From: Thiopseudomonas acetoxidans
Lineage (GTDB): Bacteria; Pseudomonadota; Gammaproteobacteria; Pseudomonadales; Pseudomonadaceae
NCBI RefSeq assembly: GCF_030362935.1
Contig: NZ_JAUCDY010000012.1
Coordinates: forward strand, 1 to 64,000
Reading direction: 5' to 3'
Length of the DNA stretch: 64,000 nucleotides
A program made the translations under genes and the position numbers. This document shows positions 52,608-62,391 of this stretch, piece after piece. Under the pieces are notes generated by a model, which was not told where the DNA came from, made no database searches, and was given only the letters and a program-made list of their open reading frames with translations. Numbering within the stretch: the first letter of the stretch is position 1; each line of letters starts with the position of its first letter.

Positions 52608-53696
52608 CTAAACAATACCTAAGCGTTCCCGCTGATAACTGCCATCCTGTACGCGTTGACACCAGTGTTGGTTAGCCAAATACCATTGTACGGTTTTGCG
52701 GATGCCTGATTCAAAAGACTCTTGCGGAGTCCAGCCGAGTTCTCGCTCGATCTTGCTGGCGTCAATGGCGTAGCGGCGGTCGTGGCCGGGGCGGTCGCTT
52801 ACAAAAGTTATCAAACTTTTGTAATTTTTGATGGTTAATTTCGTATGTTTGACTGGGGCGAGTTCATCAAGTATCGCACAAATTGTTTCCACGACTTCTA
52901 AATTAGTTTTTTCGTTGTGGCCACCGATGTTGTAGGTTTCGCCTATTTTGCCCTCGGTAACGACTTTATAAAGTGCGCGGGCGTGGTCTTCTACGTAGAG
53001 CCAGTCACGGATTTGATCGCCTTTGCCGTAAATAGGTAAAGGTTTACCTTCGAGCGCATTGAGGATGACCAACGGAATCAGTTTTTCTGGGAAGTGGTAA
53101 GGCCCGTAATTGTTAGAGCAGTTGGTCACTAGCGTGGGTAAGCCGTAAGTGCGCAGCCATGCACGAACCAGATGATCAGAGCTGGCTTTACTCGCCGAGT
53201 AAGGGCTGCTGGGCTCGTAAGTAGTGGTTTCGGTAAACAGCGTTTTAGTTGCACGCGGGTCATCGCTGGGGTGCGGTAGATCGCCATAGACTTCATCGGT
53301 AGAGATATGGTGAAAACGAAAGCAGTTTTTGCGCGACTCGTCCAACTGCTGCCAGTAGTGGCGGGCAGCTTCGAGCAGCGTATAGGTGCCTACTATATTG
53401 GTGTGAATGAATTTAGCGGGGCCGTCGATGGAGCGATCCACATGACTTTCAGCTGCTAAGTGCATGACTGCATCGGGCTGGTGCTGGGCAAACACAAGGT
53501 CTAGTTCTGCACGGTTACAGATATCCACCTGCGCAAAGGCATAGCGTGGGTTGTTACTGATCTGGGCTAAGGACTCTAAATTTCCTGCATAGGTCAGCAC
53601 GTCAACATTGATTACGCTGTCTTGGGTGTGTTGAATAATATGCCGTACTACCGCAGAGCCAATAAAGCCTGCACCTCCAGTCACCAGTATTTTCAT
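52608..53696 (-). CDS. rmlB: dTDP-glucose 4,6-dehydratase
   Basis: RmlB converts dTDP-glucose to dTDP-4-keto-6-deoxyglucose, a precursor of dTDP-L-rhamnose and other surface sugars. The 362-aa short-chain dehydrogenase has TGGAGFIGSAVVRHI at the N-terminus, the TDEVYGD motif near 133 and the catalytic YSASK near 165. ATG 53696 was chosen over TTG 53699. The usual partners rmlD, rmlA and rmlC are not adjacent, so this copy stands alone. Confidence 0.92.
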   Translation of the reverse strand: MKILVTGGAGFIGSAVVRHIIQHTQDSVINVDVLTYAGNLESLAQISNNPRYAFAQVDICNRAELDLVFAQHQPDAVMHLAAESHVDRSIDGPAKFIHTNIVGTYTLLEAARHYWQQLDESRKNCFRFHHISTDEVYGDLPHPSDDPRATKTLFTETTTYEPSSPYSASKASSDHLVRAWLRTYGLPTLVTNCSNNYGPYHFPEKLIPLVILNALEGKPLPIYGKGDQIRDWLYVEDHARALYKVVTEGKIGETYNIGGHNEKTNLEVVETICAILDELAPVKHTKLTIKNYKSLITFVSDRPGHDRRYAIDASKIERELGWTPQESFESGIRKTVQWYLANQHWCQRVQDGSYQRERLGIV

Positions 53697-53752
53697 CAAG
53701 CTGTTCCAGTTGTTAATTTGTGTTCATGCACGGGTTGATGCTCAGTGATAGC

Positions 53753-53959
53753 TCAATAATGCGGCGGCGGATCGCTTGGGACTTCTGTTAGGTCAGACTG
53801 TTGTTCTTGCAGACGCTGATCCAGTAGCTCCAGTTGTCGCTTGAGCTTATCTATTTGCTGTTGTTGGTCGGCGATGATATCGCTGAGGGTTTGTACGGTA
53901 TCATCTTGAAAAGCTTGGTGAATTTCCAAATCTGCTAAGCGTGACTCGAGTGCACTCAT
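53753..53959 (-). CDS. slyX: SlyX family protein
   Basis: This 68-aa protein is one amphipathic coiled coil (ESRLADLEIHQAFQDDTVQTL, then QQQQIDKLKRQLELLDQRL) with the C-terminal SDPPPHY typical of SlyX. Its function is not known; no membrane or enzyme motif is present. It overlaps the stop of the HIT gene upstream by 4 nt, so the two are co-translated. Confidence 0.88.
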   Translation of the reverse strand: MSALESRLADLEIHQAFQDDTVQTLSDIIADQQQQIDKLKRQLELLDQRLQEQQSDLTEVPSDPPPHY

Positions 53960-54387
53960 GCTGTTTCCTCTTGAGCTACAAAGTTTTCACCTAAAATTTT
54001 GCCGATTTGCTTACGTAGCAGCTGGATTTGCACAGCGCTATAGGGTTCGGCTGTGCCTTTGCCCCAAACCGGCGCAGGCCATGCTGCGTCATTACGCATG
54101 CGAGCGACTACGTGCATATGCAGTTGGTTCACCACATTGCCTAAAGTAGCGATGTTCATTTTATCGGCAGCAAAAAGAGTGTTAAGCGCATGGGCTACCT
54201 GAGTGGTTTCCTGCCAGAGTGTTTGCTGCTGTGGCGCGCTGAGCTGGAAAACTTCACTGATATCAGCTTGCCTGGGAACCAGAATTAACCATGGATACCT
54301 GCTGTCGTTCATCAATAAAACGCGGCACAAGGGAAAGTCGCCCAGCCAACAGGTATCATTTTTTAAACGCTCATCTAATACGAACAT
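53956..54387 (-). CDS. HIT family protein
   Basis: The 143-aa protein belongs to the histidine-triad nucleotide-binding superfamily. The motif reads QLHMHVVARMRND, so the first two histidines are present and the third position is Val; this looks typical of the short proteobacterial subfamily but would change the classic HIT active site. PRQADISEVFQL precedes it. The substrate is unknown. It is followed by slyX with a 4-nt overlap. Confidence 0.85.
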   Translation of the reverse strand: MFVLDERLKNDTCWLGDFPLCRVLLMNDSRYPWLILVPRQADISEVFQLSAPQQQTLWQETTQVAHALNTLFAADKMNIATLGNVVNQLHMHVVARMRNDAAWPAPVWGKGTAEPYSAVQIQLLRKQIGKILGENFVAQEETA

Positions 54388-54417
54388 AGTTGCCTCGTGA
54401 CTTGCTTAGCTAAATTT

Positions 54418-55800
<1,383 letters not shown>

Positions 55801-56012
55801 GGGGCTGTCCGAGATAAAGAGTATTGGGCCTGCTAGGGTTTTCAATAGCGGCGCCAAGAACGTTGCAGTGTACAGTATCCGTTAATATGCGTCAGGAAAA
55901 AGCAGTCTATACAGGCTGAGCAAACTGGCGCCTGTACAATAGATACTTTATTATGCGGCTGCACTAAAGCGTGTAAAATGTAGCATGCAGTAACCTTTAT
56001 TTAACGGACGCC

Positions 56013-57842
56013 ATGTCTAGCTCCTTCGATGCCAATAGCTTTCTACGCCAATGTACCCAACGTCCCGGGGTGTACCGGATGTTGGATGCTGCCGGCACGC
56101 TGCTGTATATCGGCAAAGCCAAGAATCTAAAAAACCGTCTGTCGAGTTATTTTAAAAGCGGTCAGTTGTCGCCAAAAACGGCAGCATTGGTGGCAAAAAT
56201 TGCCCAGATCGAAACCACTATTACCACCAATGAAACTGAGGCGTTGTTACTTGAACAAACACTGATTAAAAAGTGGCGGCCACCGTACAATATTTTGCTA
56301 CGCGATGATAAATCCTATCCGTATGTAGTGCTGAGCAATGATGAGTTTCCCAGTCTAAGTATCCAGCGTGGAATACGTAAAGGGCAGGGACGCTATTTTG
56401 GCCCTTATCCCAGCACAGGTGCTATTCGTGAAAGTCTGAGCCTGTTACAAAAAGCCTTTCATGTGCGTCAGTGTAGCGACAGCTTTTACCGCAATCGCAG
56501 CCGCCCTTGTTTGCAATACCAGATCAAACGTTGCAAAGCCCCCTGTGTTGGTTTCGTCAGCGAAGCAGAATATGCCGAAGATGTAAGGCTGTCGGTGTTG
56601 TTTTTGGAAGGGCGCAGCGACAGCTTGGCGCAAGAGTTAAGCCAGCGGATGGAGCAGGCTTCAGTCGAGTTAGAGTTTGAACAGGCCGCACAATATCGTG
56701 ACCAAATTAGCCTAATTCGCCGCGTGCAAGATCAGCATAGCATGGAAGGCGGGCACGGCAATGTGGATGTGATTGCCGTGTATAGCTTGCCCGGCGGTGC
56801 TTGTGTGCATGTGTTGACCGTGCGCGATGGGCGGGTGCTTGGTGGTAAAAATTACTACCCGAAAATTGCGATTGAACAAGACAGTGCTGATATTTTGAAT
56901 GCTTTTTTAGGTCAGTATTACTTGTCGGGCCGTCAGCTAGAATTACCCGATGACATCATTGTGAATCAGCCGCATGAGGATTTCCCTACCCTGATAAACG
57001 CCATCTTTCAGCTGCACAACAAGCAGTTGCATATAAGCCATCAAGTACGCGGTATGCGTGCACGTTGGCAGCGCTTGGCGGTGACTAATGCAGAGCATGC
57101 CATTCAGGCGCGCCTCAGCAGCCAAAGCCAGATTGAACAGCGTTTCAATTTGCTGGCCGAGGCGCTCAACGAGGAAGAAGTCAAGCGCATTGAATGCTTT
57201 GATATCAGCCATACCCAGGGCGAAGCAACTGTGGCGTCTTGCGTGGTGTTTGAGCAGGCGGGACCGCGTAAAGCAGATTATCGCCGCTTTAATATCAGCG
57301 GCATTACGCCCGGCGATGACTATGCCGCTATGCATCAAGCTTTGCTGCGTCGTTTTGCCAAGCACGAGAGTGACAGTGGGCAGTTGCCTGATGTTCTGTT
57401 GATTGACGGCGGTAAAGGTCAGTTGCAGATGGCGCGTGAAGTACTGCAGGAGTTAGCAATCCAAGAGATTACGCTGGTTGGTGTCGCCAAGGGTGTTACG
57501 CGTAAGGCGGGCATGGAAACGCTGTTCTTAAATGACAGCCAAACGATTCTTAGTTTGGATGAGCATTCGCCAGCGCTGCATTTGATTCAGCAGGTGCGTG
57601 ACGAGGCGCATCGTTTTGCTATTACGGGGCATCGTGCCCGGCGTGCCAAGACGCGCAATACTTCGACTTTAGAAGGAATTCCGGGTATTGGCCCTAAACG
57701 GCGGCGAGAGCTGCTAAACTATTTCGGCGGTTTGCAGGAGCTTTCACGAGCAAGTGTGGACGAAATTGCCAAGACGCCCGGAATAAGTGCCAGTCTTGCG
57801 CAAAATATTTATAGCGCGCTGCACAACGACTCGCCTACTTAA
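56013..57842 (+). CDS. uvrC: Excinuclease ABC subunit C
   Basis: UvrC makes both incisions in nucleotide excision repair. The 609-aa protein has the GIY-YIG nuclease (GVYRMLDAAGTLLYIGKAKNLKNRL) at 15-95, the UVR motif near 205, the RNase H-like C-terminal nuclease (ECFDISHTQGE, LLIDGGKGQLQ) and two helix-hairpin-helix units ending in IPGIGPKRRRELL. pgsA follows, the conserved uvrC-pgsA pair. Confidence 0.96.
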   Translation: MSSSFDANSFLRQCTQRPGVYRMLDAAGTLLYIGKAKNLKNRLSSYFKSGQLSPKTAALVAKIAQIETTITTNETEALLLEQTLIKKWRPPYNILLRDDKSYPYVVLSNDEFPSLSIQRGIRKGQGRYFGPYPSTGAIRESLSLLQKAFHVRQCSDSFYRNRSRPCLQYQIKRCKAPCVGFVSEAEYAEDVRLSVLFLEGRSDSLAQELSQRMEQASVELEFEQAAQYRDQISLIRRVQDQHSMEGGHGNVDVIAVYSLPGGACVHVLTVRDGRVLGGKNYYPKIAIEQDSADILNAFLGQYYLSGRQLELPDDIIVNQPHEDFPTLINAIFQLHNKQLHISHQVRGMRARWQRLAVTNAEHAIQARLSSQSQIEQRFNLLAEALNEEEVKRIECFDISHTQGEATVASCVVFEQAGPRKADYRRFNISGITPGDDYAAMHQALLRRFAKHESDSGQLPDVLLIDGGKGQLQMAREVLQELAIQEITLVGVAKGVTRKAGMETLFLNDSQTILSLDEHSPALHLIQQVRDEAHRFAITGHRARRAKTRNTSTLEGIPGIGPKRRRELLNYFGGLQELSRASVDEIAKTPGISASLAQNIYSALHNDSPT

Positions 57843-57866
57843 ACATTGATTGGTAAGACCTATTCC

Positions 57867-58421
57867 ATGAACATTCCTAACATTCTTACAATCATGCGTG
57901 TGGCGCTGATTCCGGTGCTTGTTCTGCTGTTTTTGTTGCCTTTTAAGTGGAGTTATTTGGCGGCCAGTGCAGTGTTTGCTCTTGCTAGTGTTACTGACTG
58001 GCTAGATGGATACTTGGCGCGTAAGTTAGAGCAGAGCACCTCTTTAGGCGCGTTTCTTGATCCGGTTGCGGATAAATTGCTGGTAGCGACGGCTTTGGTA
58101 CTGTTGGCGCAGCAACACCATAATCTTTATTTAACTTTGCCGGCGCTAATTATTATTTGTCGTGAAATAGTCGTCTCCGCACTGCGCGAATGGATGGCCG
58201 AGCTGGGTAAGCGTAACAAGGTTGCCGTTTCTAGCTTGGGGAAGTGGAAAACTGCGGCGCAAATGGTAGCACTACTTATCTTGCTTGCGAATCCGCCAGA
58301 GCTTACTCCGTGGGTTGTTTCTGGTTATGTGTTATTGAATTTTTCTGCCGTACTGACGCTGTGGTCAATGATGATTTATGTGAAAGCGGCTTCGCCATAC
58401 TTCAACAGTGAATCAGAGTAG
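57867..58421 (+). CDS. pgsA: CDP-diacylglycerol--glycerol-3-phosphate 3-phosphatidyltransferase
   Basis: PgsA makes phosphatidylglycerol phosphate in the inner membrane. The 184-aa protein has several membrane spans and the CDP-alcohol phosphotransferase motif DGYLARKLEQSTSLGAFLDP followed by VADK, with all Asp residues present. ATG 57867 gives MNIPNILTIMRV, the family start; TTG 57846 is also in frame. It ends 70 nt before a tRNA promoter. Confidence 0.95.
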   Translation: MNIPNILTIMRVALIPVLVLLFLLPFKWSYLAASAVFALASVTDWLDGYLARKLEQSTSLGAFLDPVADKLLVATALVLLAQQHHNLYLTLPALIIICREIVVSALREWMAELGKRNKVAVSSLGKWKTAAQMVALLILLANPPELTPWVVSGYVLLNFSAVLTLWSMMIYVKAASPYFNSESE

Positions 58422-58491
58422 AGGCTGCATAGTGTTTTGTTTGATTGTGGTTCGGGAAAGAGCAATACACAAAAACATTGCAGTAAAAGGC

Positions 58492-58519
58492 TTGACTCGC
58501 GTCTAAGAATTGTTAGAAT
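58492..58519 (+). promoter_or_regulatory. Sigma-70 promoter for tRNA-Gly/tRNA-Cys
   Basis: TTGACT (58492-58497), a 16-nt spacer and TAGAAT (58514-58519) are followed by a GC-rich discriminator (ACCGTCCGTC). tRNA-Gly begins 21 nt after the -10 box. Confidence 0.72.
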
Positions 58520-58540
58520 ACCGTCCGTCACCGAGACAGT

Positions 58541-58616
58541 GCGGGAATAGCTCAGCTGGTAGAGCACAACCTTGCCAAGGTTGGGGTCGCGAGTTCGAAT
58601 CTCGTTTCCCGCTCCA
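58541..58616 (+). tRNA. tRNA-Gly (anticodon GCC)
   Basis: The acceptor GCGGGAA (58541-58547) pairs with TTCCCGC (58606-58612); T58613 is the discriminator and CCA is at 58614-58616. The anticodon GCC is at 58574-58576. It follows pgsA as in P. aeruginosa. Confidence 0.97.
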
Positions 58617-58632
58617 GTTTTAATTACGAATG

Positions 58633-58655
58633 CGCCGCGTTTTAGCGGCGTTTTT
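58633..58655 (+). terminator. Terminator-like hairpin between tRNA-Gly and tRNA-Cys
   Basis: CGCCGC (58633-58638) and GCGGCG (58645-58650) form a GC-only stem with loop GTTTTA and TTTTT tail. It ends 5 nt before tRNA-Cys, which has no room for its own promoter after it. Confidence 0.8.
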
Positions 58656-58660
58656 GTTTA

Positions 58661-58735
58661 GGCCGGGTGGCAGAATGGCTCATGCAGCGGATTGCAAATC
58701 CGTGAATGCCGGTTCGATTCCGGCCTCGGCCTCCA
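58661..58735 (+). tRNA. tRNA-Cys (anticodon GCA)
   Basis: The acceptor GGCCGGG (58661-58667) pairs with CTCGGCC (58725-58731), with one G-U pair; the discriminator is T58732, as tRNA-Cys requires (U73), and CCA ends at 58735. The anticodon GCA is at 58694-58696. The tRNA-Leu that I recall following in P. aeruginosa is absent. Confidence 0.95.
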
Positions 58736-58742
58736 TTCAAAA

Positions 58743-58772
58743 AAGCCTCAAACTCAGGTTTGGGGTTTTTTT
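58743..58772 (+). terminator. Rho-independent terminator after tRNA-Cys
   Basis: AAGCCTCAAAC (58743-58753) pairs with GTTTGGGGTTT (58758-58768), including two G-U pairs, around a TCAG loop; the T run reaches 58772. It ends the tRNA transcript. Confidence 0.88.
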
Positions 58773-58978
58773 ATGTGATAAATTGTTGAGTTACCAATGC
58801 TAATACGCTTAGTGGGTTTGTGCCGGTAGGGGATACGATTTTCGCGCATATAGCAGATGCATCTCTAAGCTAGCTAGACTGTTATCAAGAATTGCTGAAT
58901 ATAACCTGAACAGGATATCTGTTGTTCTCGCAATCTATATACAACTTAGGTATGCTACCTGCCGTTAAAAAATACAAC

Positions 58979-59002
58979 TTGCTGGCTAAGCGAAGCTAGC
59001 AA
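58979..59002 (+). other. Hairpin in the 5' region of the OprD-family porin gene
   Basis: TTGCTGGCT (58979-58987) pairs with AGCTAGCAA (58994-59002), with one G-U pair, around a 6-nt loop. It lies 32 nt before the porin start and 18 nt before its AGGAG site, so it may affect translation or mRNA stability, or be an operator. Confidence 0.5.
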
Positions 59003-59034
59003 TACAACAATCTGTTCAACTAGGAGCACATTCT

Positions 59035-60372
59035 ATGCAAAAGATGAAGTGGAGCGTTATTGCTTTCGCCGTTGCTGCCGCCAGCACCCAAATGGCTGCT
59101 GCCAGCCAACAATCAGAGTCACAGGGTTTTATCGAAGACAGCAAGCTGGACCTGCATGCACGTACTCTGTACTTTAATCGTGATTTTCGTAACGGTGCTA
59201 CCAACGTAAGCCCTGCAAACGCAGTAAAAGGCCAGCGTAAAGGCTATCGTGAAGAGACCGGTTTAGGCTTAAAAGCTATTTACGAGTCCGGCTTTACTCA
59301 GGGTACTGTTGGTTTTGGTGTTGATGCCTTTGGTTTGCAGGGTATCAAGTTAGATTCAGGTGGCGGTCGTCATCATGAAGACATGGGTATGTTCCCAACT
59401 GACGGTCGTTCAGGCAAAGCACAGGACAACTACAGCCAAGCTGGCGGTGCAGTTAAAGCACGCTTGTCCAACACTACACTGAAGTACGGTGAGCAGTTTG
59501 TAGATCTGCCGGTACTGTCAACTGACGATTCGCGTCTGCTGCCAGAAACCACCACAGGTTTCTTGGTAACCAGCAACGAAATTGAAGGCCTAGAGTTGCA
59601 TGCGGGTCATTTCACAGCTTTGACTGCAATGGATCAGACTTTCCATGACAGTTCTAACAATGGTCAGCTACGTTCTATTGATTTAGTGGGTGGTCGTTAC
59701 AACATTACTGACGATCTAAGCACTGCATACTACTACTCAGATGCAGACCTAGGACACAAAGGTGCTGGTCGCCGAAAAGCTAAAAAGCACTACTTAAATG
59801 TTAATTACAACTACCCGATTGCTGAGAATCAGAGCTTTGCAGTTGATTTCAATGCTTACAGCACGCGTTTCAACGCGAAAGATGAAGCTCGTGGCGAGCG
59901 TACTACCAAAAACAACGTACGTAGCTTGGCATTTGCCTACAACCTAGGTGCACACACCTTCACTGTAGCGCGTCAGTGCGTAGAGGGTAATCATGATGCT
60001 GGTTACGAGTACGGTTATGACGGTGGTGGTTCAGTTTACTTAGCGAACGACGTTCAGTACACCGGCTTTCACCAGAAAGGTGAAGTATCTAATCAAGTAC
60101 GTTATGACTTAGATTTGGAAACCTTTGGTGTTCCTGGCCTAAGCTTTATGACTCGTTATGTGCGCGGTTCAAAAATTGCTAGCGACGGTAACCGTCACCA
60201 GGGTAAAAACTGGGAGCGTGATATCGATGTTCGCTACGTAGTACAGAGCGGTGTGGCTAAGGACCTGTCCTTGCACGTACGTAATGCTACTTACCGTGCC
60301 AACGATGCAGCTGGAAACCCAGACATCAACGAAGTACGCTTCATTGCTGAGTACCCATTAAGCATTCTGTAA
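59035..60372 (+). CDS. OprD-family outer-membrane porin
   Basis: The 445-aa protein has a signal peptide (WSVIAFAVAAASTQMAAA) and reads as an 18-strand Occ-type barrel. Family segments include FIEDSKLDLHARTLYFNRDFRNG at the mature start and RLLPETTTGFLVTSNEIEGLELHAGH in the middle. The chain ends in a hydrophobic strand with C-terminal Leu. Such porins take up amino acids, peptides or carboxylates; the substrate cannot be told here. AGGAG lies before ATG. It neighbours proS, as oprD does in P. aeruginosa as I remember it, so orthology to OprD is possible. Confidence 0.9.
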   Translation: MQKMKWSVIAFAVAAASTQMAAASQQSESQGFIEDSKLDLHARTLYFNRDFRNGATNVSPANAVKGQRKGYREETGLGLKAIYESGFTQGTVGFGVDAFGLQGIKLDSGGGRHHEDMGMFPTDGRSGKAQDNYSQAGGAVKARLSNTTLKYGEQFVDLPVLSTDDSRLLPETTTGFLVTSNEIEGLELHAGHFTALTAMDQTFHDSSNNGQLRSIDLVGGRYNITDDLSTAYYYSDADLGHKGAGRRKAKKHYLNVNYNYPIAENQSFAVDFNAYSTRFNAKDEARGERTTKNNVRSLAFAYNLGAHTFTVARQCVEGNHDAGYEYGYDGGGSVYLANDVQYTGFHQKGEVSNQVRYDLDLETFGVPGLSFMTRYVRGSKIASDGNRHQGKNWERDIDVRYVVQSGVAKDLSLHVRNATYRANDAAGNPDINEVRFIAEYPLSIL

Positions 60373-60400
60373 TGCTGATGCGGTAAGTATGCAATACATA

Positions 60401-60424
60401 GAAACCCAGCCTCGGCTGGGTTTC
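60401..60424 (+). terminator. Terminator hairpin after the porin gene
   Basis: GAAACCCAGC (60401-60410) and GCTGGGTTTC (60415-60424) form a perfect 10-bp stem with a CTCG loop. The T-rich part is within the 3' arm (GGGTTTCTTG). It lies 28 nt after the porin stop. Confidence 0.8.
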
Positions 60425-60588
60425 TTGCCTTCGGGCTAGTAAAAATTACATATGACATGCGCTAAAACGGCACAGTAGTACAGAAATTAGCCGCTCTGTA
60501 TATTGCTGCCATAGAAGGCATAAATCCGCTACAATACCCGCCTTGCAATCTAACCACTCACACATTTCATCAGTCGATACGAAAAACT

Positions 60589-62304
60589 ATGCGCACCAGT
60601 CAATACCTTATTGCCACTTTAAAAGAAACCCCTGCCGACGCGGTGGTGATTAGTCACCAGTTGATGCTGCGTGCGGGAATGATTCGCCGACTAGCTTCTG
60701 GTCTGTACACTTGGTTGCCGCTAGGTTTGCGCGCATTGCGTAAAGCAGAAGCCGTTGTGCGCGAGGAAATGAATGCGGCTGGCGCCTTGGAAGTATTGAT
60801 GCCAGCGGTTCAGCCAGCTGAGCTGTGGCAGGAGTCGGGACGTTGGGAAGAGTATGGCCCGGAATTGCTGCGTTTAAAAGATCGCCATCAGCGAGAATTT
60901 TGTGTCGGCCCAACTCACGAAGAAGTGATTACGGATTTAGCGCGCAACGAGCTTAGTAGTTACAAGCAATTACCGATTAATTTTTATCAAATCCAAACGA
61001 AATTCCGCGATGAAATTCGTCCGCGTTTCGGCCTGATGCGTGGCCGTGAATTTATTATGAAAGATGCCTATTCATTTCACATGGACCAAGCGTCGCTGCA
61101 GCAAACCTATGATCGTATGCATCAAGCGTATTGCAATATTTTCACCCGTTTAGGCCTGAACTTCCGCCCTGTTGAGGCAGATACGGGATCCATCGGCGGT
61201 ACAGGTTCCCATGAGTTTCATGTGTTGGCACAGTCAGGTGAAGATGATATTGCCTTTAGTACTCAATCAAATTACGCCGCTAACATTGAAAAAGCTGAGG
61301 CGATGCCTCGCGAAAGCAGCCGTCCTGCACCTAGTGAAGAATTGCGCCTGCAGGATACGCCTGATACCAAGACTATTGATGACCTAGTGCAACAGTTTAA
61401 TTTGCCTATCGAAAAAACCGTCAAAACTCTGGTGGTGCATGGCGCTGAAGAAGGCACTTTGGTTGCTTTAGTGATACGTGGTGATCACACGTTGAATGAA
61501 ATTAAGGCCGCCAATTTACCGCACGTATCAAGGCCACTTGTGTTTGCCACAGATGCAGAAATTCATGCCGCCGTGGGTGCCAACCCTGGCTCATTGGGGC
61601 CGAAAGATTTAGCGATTCCTTGCATTATTGACCGCAGCGTTCAGTTTATGAGCGATTTTGCCGCCGGTGCCAATCAAGAAGGTAAACACTGGTTTGGCCT
61701 AAACTGGGAGCGTGATTTACCGCTTCCTGAAGTGGCGGATTTGCGTAATGTGGTGGCTGGCGATCCGAGCCCTGACGGGCAGGGTGTGCTGGAAATTAAA
61801 CGCGGTATCGAAGTGGGGCATATTTTCCAGTTGGGCACTAAATACAGTGAAGCGCTGGGTTGTACGGTGATGGGTGAAAACGGCAAGCCGACCGTCCTGA
61901 CTATGGGCTGCTATGGTATTGGTGTATCGCGCGTTGTTGCCGCTGCTGTTGAGCAAAACCATGATGAGCGCGGCATTATTTGGCCGGATGCGCTGGCGCC
62001 TTTCCACGTTGCTTTAGTACCCATGAAATATGACAACCCTGACGTACGTGAAGCAACTGATACGCTTTATGCGCAGTTGACTGCGGCGGGCGTTGAAGTG
62101 TTGTTGGATGACCGAGACAAAAAAACCAGTCCTGGGGTGAAGTTCGCTGATATGGAACTGATGGGAATTCCGCACCGCATCGTAGTGAGCGAGAAAGGTA
62201 TTGCTGCTGGCAGTTATGAGTATAAAGGCCGTCGTGATAGTGAAACCCAAGCAGTAGCGGTTGATGAAGTGGTGACGTTTTTGCTTACAAAAATCACTGT
62301 TTAA
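60589..62304 (+). CDS. proS: Proline--tRNA ligase
   Basis: ProS charges tRNA-Pro. The 571-aa bacterial-type class II synthetase has motif 1 and 2 (FRDEIRPRFGLMRGREFIMKDAYSFH) in the first 160 residues. The inserted editing domain (about 230-400) clears Ala-tRNA-Pro. Motif 3 (YGIGVSRVVAAAVEQ) is near 445, followed by the anticodon-binding domain. No clear promoter was found in the 216-nt gap upstream. Confidence 0.97.
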   Translation: MRTSQYLIATLKETPADAVVISHQLMLRAGMIRRLASGLYTWLPLGLRALRKAEAVVREEMNAAGALEVLMPAVQPAELWQESGRWEEYGPELLRLKDRHQREFCVGPTHEEVITDLARNELSSYKQLPINFYQIQTKFRDEIRPRFGLMRGREFIMKDAYSFHMDQASLQQTYDRMHQAYCNIFTRLGLNFRPVEADTGSIGGTGSHEFHVLAQSGEDDIAFSTQSNYAANIEKAEAMPRESSRPAPSEELRLQDTPDTKTIDDLVQQFNLPIEKTVKTLVVHGAEEGTLVALVIRGDHTLNEIKAANLPHVSRPLVFATDAEIHAAVGANPGSLGPKDLAIPCIIDRSVQFMSDFAAGANQEGKHWFGLNWERDLPLPEVADLRNVVAGDPSPDGQGVLEIKRGIEVGHIFQLGTKYSEALGCTVMGENGKPTVLTMGCYGIGVSRVVAAAVEQNHDERGIIWPDALAPFHVALVPMKYDNPDVREATDTLYAQLTAAGVEVLLDDRDKKTSPGVKFADMELMGIPHRIVVSEKGIAAGSYEYKGRRDSETQAVAVDEVVTFLLTKITV

Positions 62305-62391
62305 TATAGAGCACAGATAGACTCGCGCAGCATTTATACAGCAAACACGCTAAGATGTTGACCTGAATTTAGCTAAAAAAGACACAGTTAT

